A stretch of 15,213 bases of DNA from Syntrophaceae bacterium. Lineage in GTDB: Bacteria > Desulfobacterota > Desulfomonilia > Desulfomonilales > Desulfomonilaceae. Below the pieces are notes generated by a model that was not told where the DNA came from, ran no database searches, and saw only the letters and a list, made by a program, of their open reading frames with translations. The stretch covers positions 1 through 15,213 of the forward strand of contig JACWAG010000232.1 of the NCBI GenBank assembly GCA_014874425.1. The letters are read 5' to 3'. Positions within the stretch are counted from its first letter, which is position 1; each line of letters opens with the position of its first letter. The position numbers were made by a program, and so were the translations under genes. This document shows positions 15,080 through 15,213 of the stretch, piece after piece.

Positions 15080-15108
15080 TTTTTATCAGAGGTTGTGAAC
15101 TAAGTCAA
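15080..15108 (-). promoter_or_regulatory. Promoter candidate upstream of the 26-residue ORF
   Basis: On the minus strand, TTGACT (15103-15108; 5 of 6) is followed by a 17-base spacer and TAAAAA (15080-15085; 4 of 6), with TG in the extended -10 position. It lies 40 bases past the SDR stop and points toward 14962-15042 and the secreted-protein genes. Confidence 0.35.
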
Positions 15109-15147
15109 GGATTTTTTGGATCAACCCCGCAATAAGCACGCAATCGG

Positions 15148-15213
15148 TTATATCATCCCATAGCCTCCGTCTACGCATAACACCTGTCCAGTAACATAAT
15201 CAGATTCTGTCGA
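15148..15213 (-). CDS. Short-chain dehydrogenase/reductase, C-terminal end (truncated by window)
   Basis: The minus strand is open from the window edge to TAA at 15148-15150. The visible 21 residues include DYVTGQVLCVDGGYGM, the typical C-terminal signature of short-chain dehydrogenases such as FabG (YVTGQxLxVDGG), which lies near the cofactor pocket. The catalytic Ser-Tyr-Lys and the Rossmann glycines are outside the window, so substrate and gene name cannot be given. Confidence 0.85.
   Translation of the reverse strand, partial: STESDYVTGQVLCVDGGYGMI

Larger units (their letters stand above)
14797..15147. other. 351-base intergenic region between the SDR gene end and the secreted-protein operon
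   Basis: No family-recognisable gene lies here. It holds the operon promoter and leader hairpin (14797-14924) and a second minus-strand promoter candidate (15080-15108) that leads into a 26-codon ORF (14962-15042). I found no convincing terminator for the short-chain dehydrogenase; an AT-rich imperfect repeat around 15046-15065 is too weak to call. The stretch is AT-rich compared with the secreted-protein genes. Confidence 0.6.

Overview
The window looks like chromosomal core DNA of a Gram-negative, deltaproteobacterial-type bacterium (Desulfobacterota in the broad sense). Three things suggest this: a MutS2–DnaG–RpoD gene string, an RpoD with the primary-sigma layout including a long non-conserved region, and a multi-domain hybrid histidine kinase beside exported proteins. 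This placement is inferred from gene content and protein style. There is no rRNA and no taxon-specific marker to confirm it.

Layout, left to right. (1) 1-1050, plus strand: the 3' end of a large MrfA/YprA-type DEAD/H helicase, showing its four-cysteine zinc-binding C-terminus. It is fused in frame to a DEDD-type exonuclease domain like MrfB/YprB. (2) 1148-4630, plus: a hybrid sensor histidine kinase with a periplasmic sensor, two PAS domains, HisKA, HATPase and two receiver domains. It meets (3) a DegP/Deg-type periplasmic serine protease (4620-6140, minus) tail to tail, with an 11-base overlap. (4) 6194-12158, minus: rpoD, dnaG and mutS2, transcribed mutS2 > dnaG > rpoD and probably on into the protease. 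This is a version of the macromolecular synthesis operon (primase plus primary sigma factor). A sigma70-like promoter lies just upstream of mutS2. (5) 12288-13779, minus: hisA and hisF, overlapping by 11 bases, for two successive steps of histidine biosynthesis. (6) 13799-14924, minus: a compact unit with a promoter, a 5' leader hairpin, two related small secreted Pro/Cys-rich proteins and a perfect 11-bp terminator. (7) 14797-15147: an intergenic stretch with a second promoter candidate and a possible 26-residue ORF. (8) 15148-15213, minus: the last 21 residues of a short-chain dehydrogenase.

The least explained part is the pair of small secreted proteins. Their translation-initiation regions are almost identical, and they share a C-terminal pattern CKP-x8-VK-x2-Y-x(4/5)-PVC followed by Pro-rich sequence, so they are diverged tandem duplicates of a family I do not recognise. 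One carries an eight-base poly-C tract in its coding sequence. Also notable are the MrfA-MrfB fusion, and the hisA start, which lies only 20 bases past a strong terminator with no visible ribosome binding site and is consistent with a leaderless message. I see no CRISPR array, insertion sequence, tRNA or rRNA in the window.
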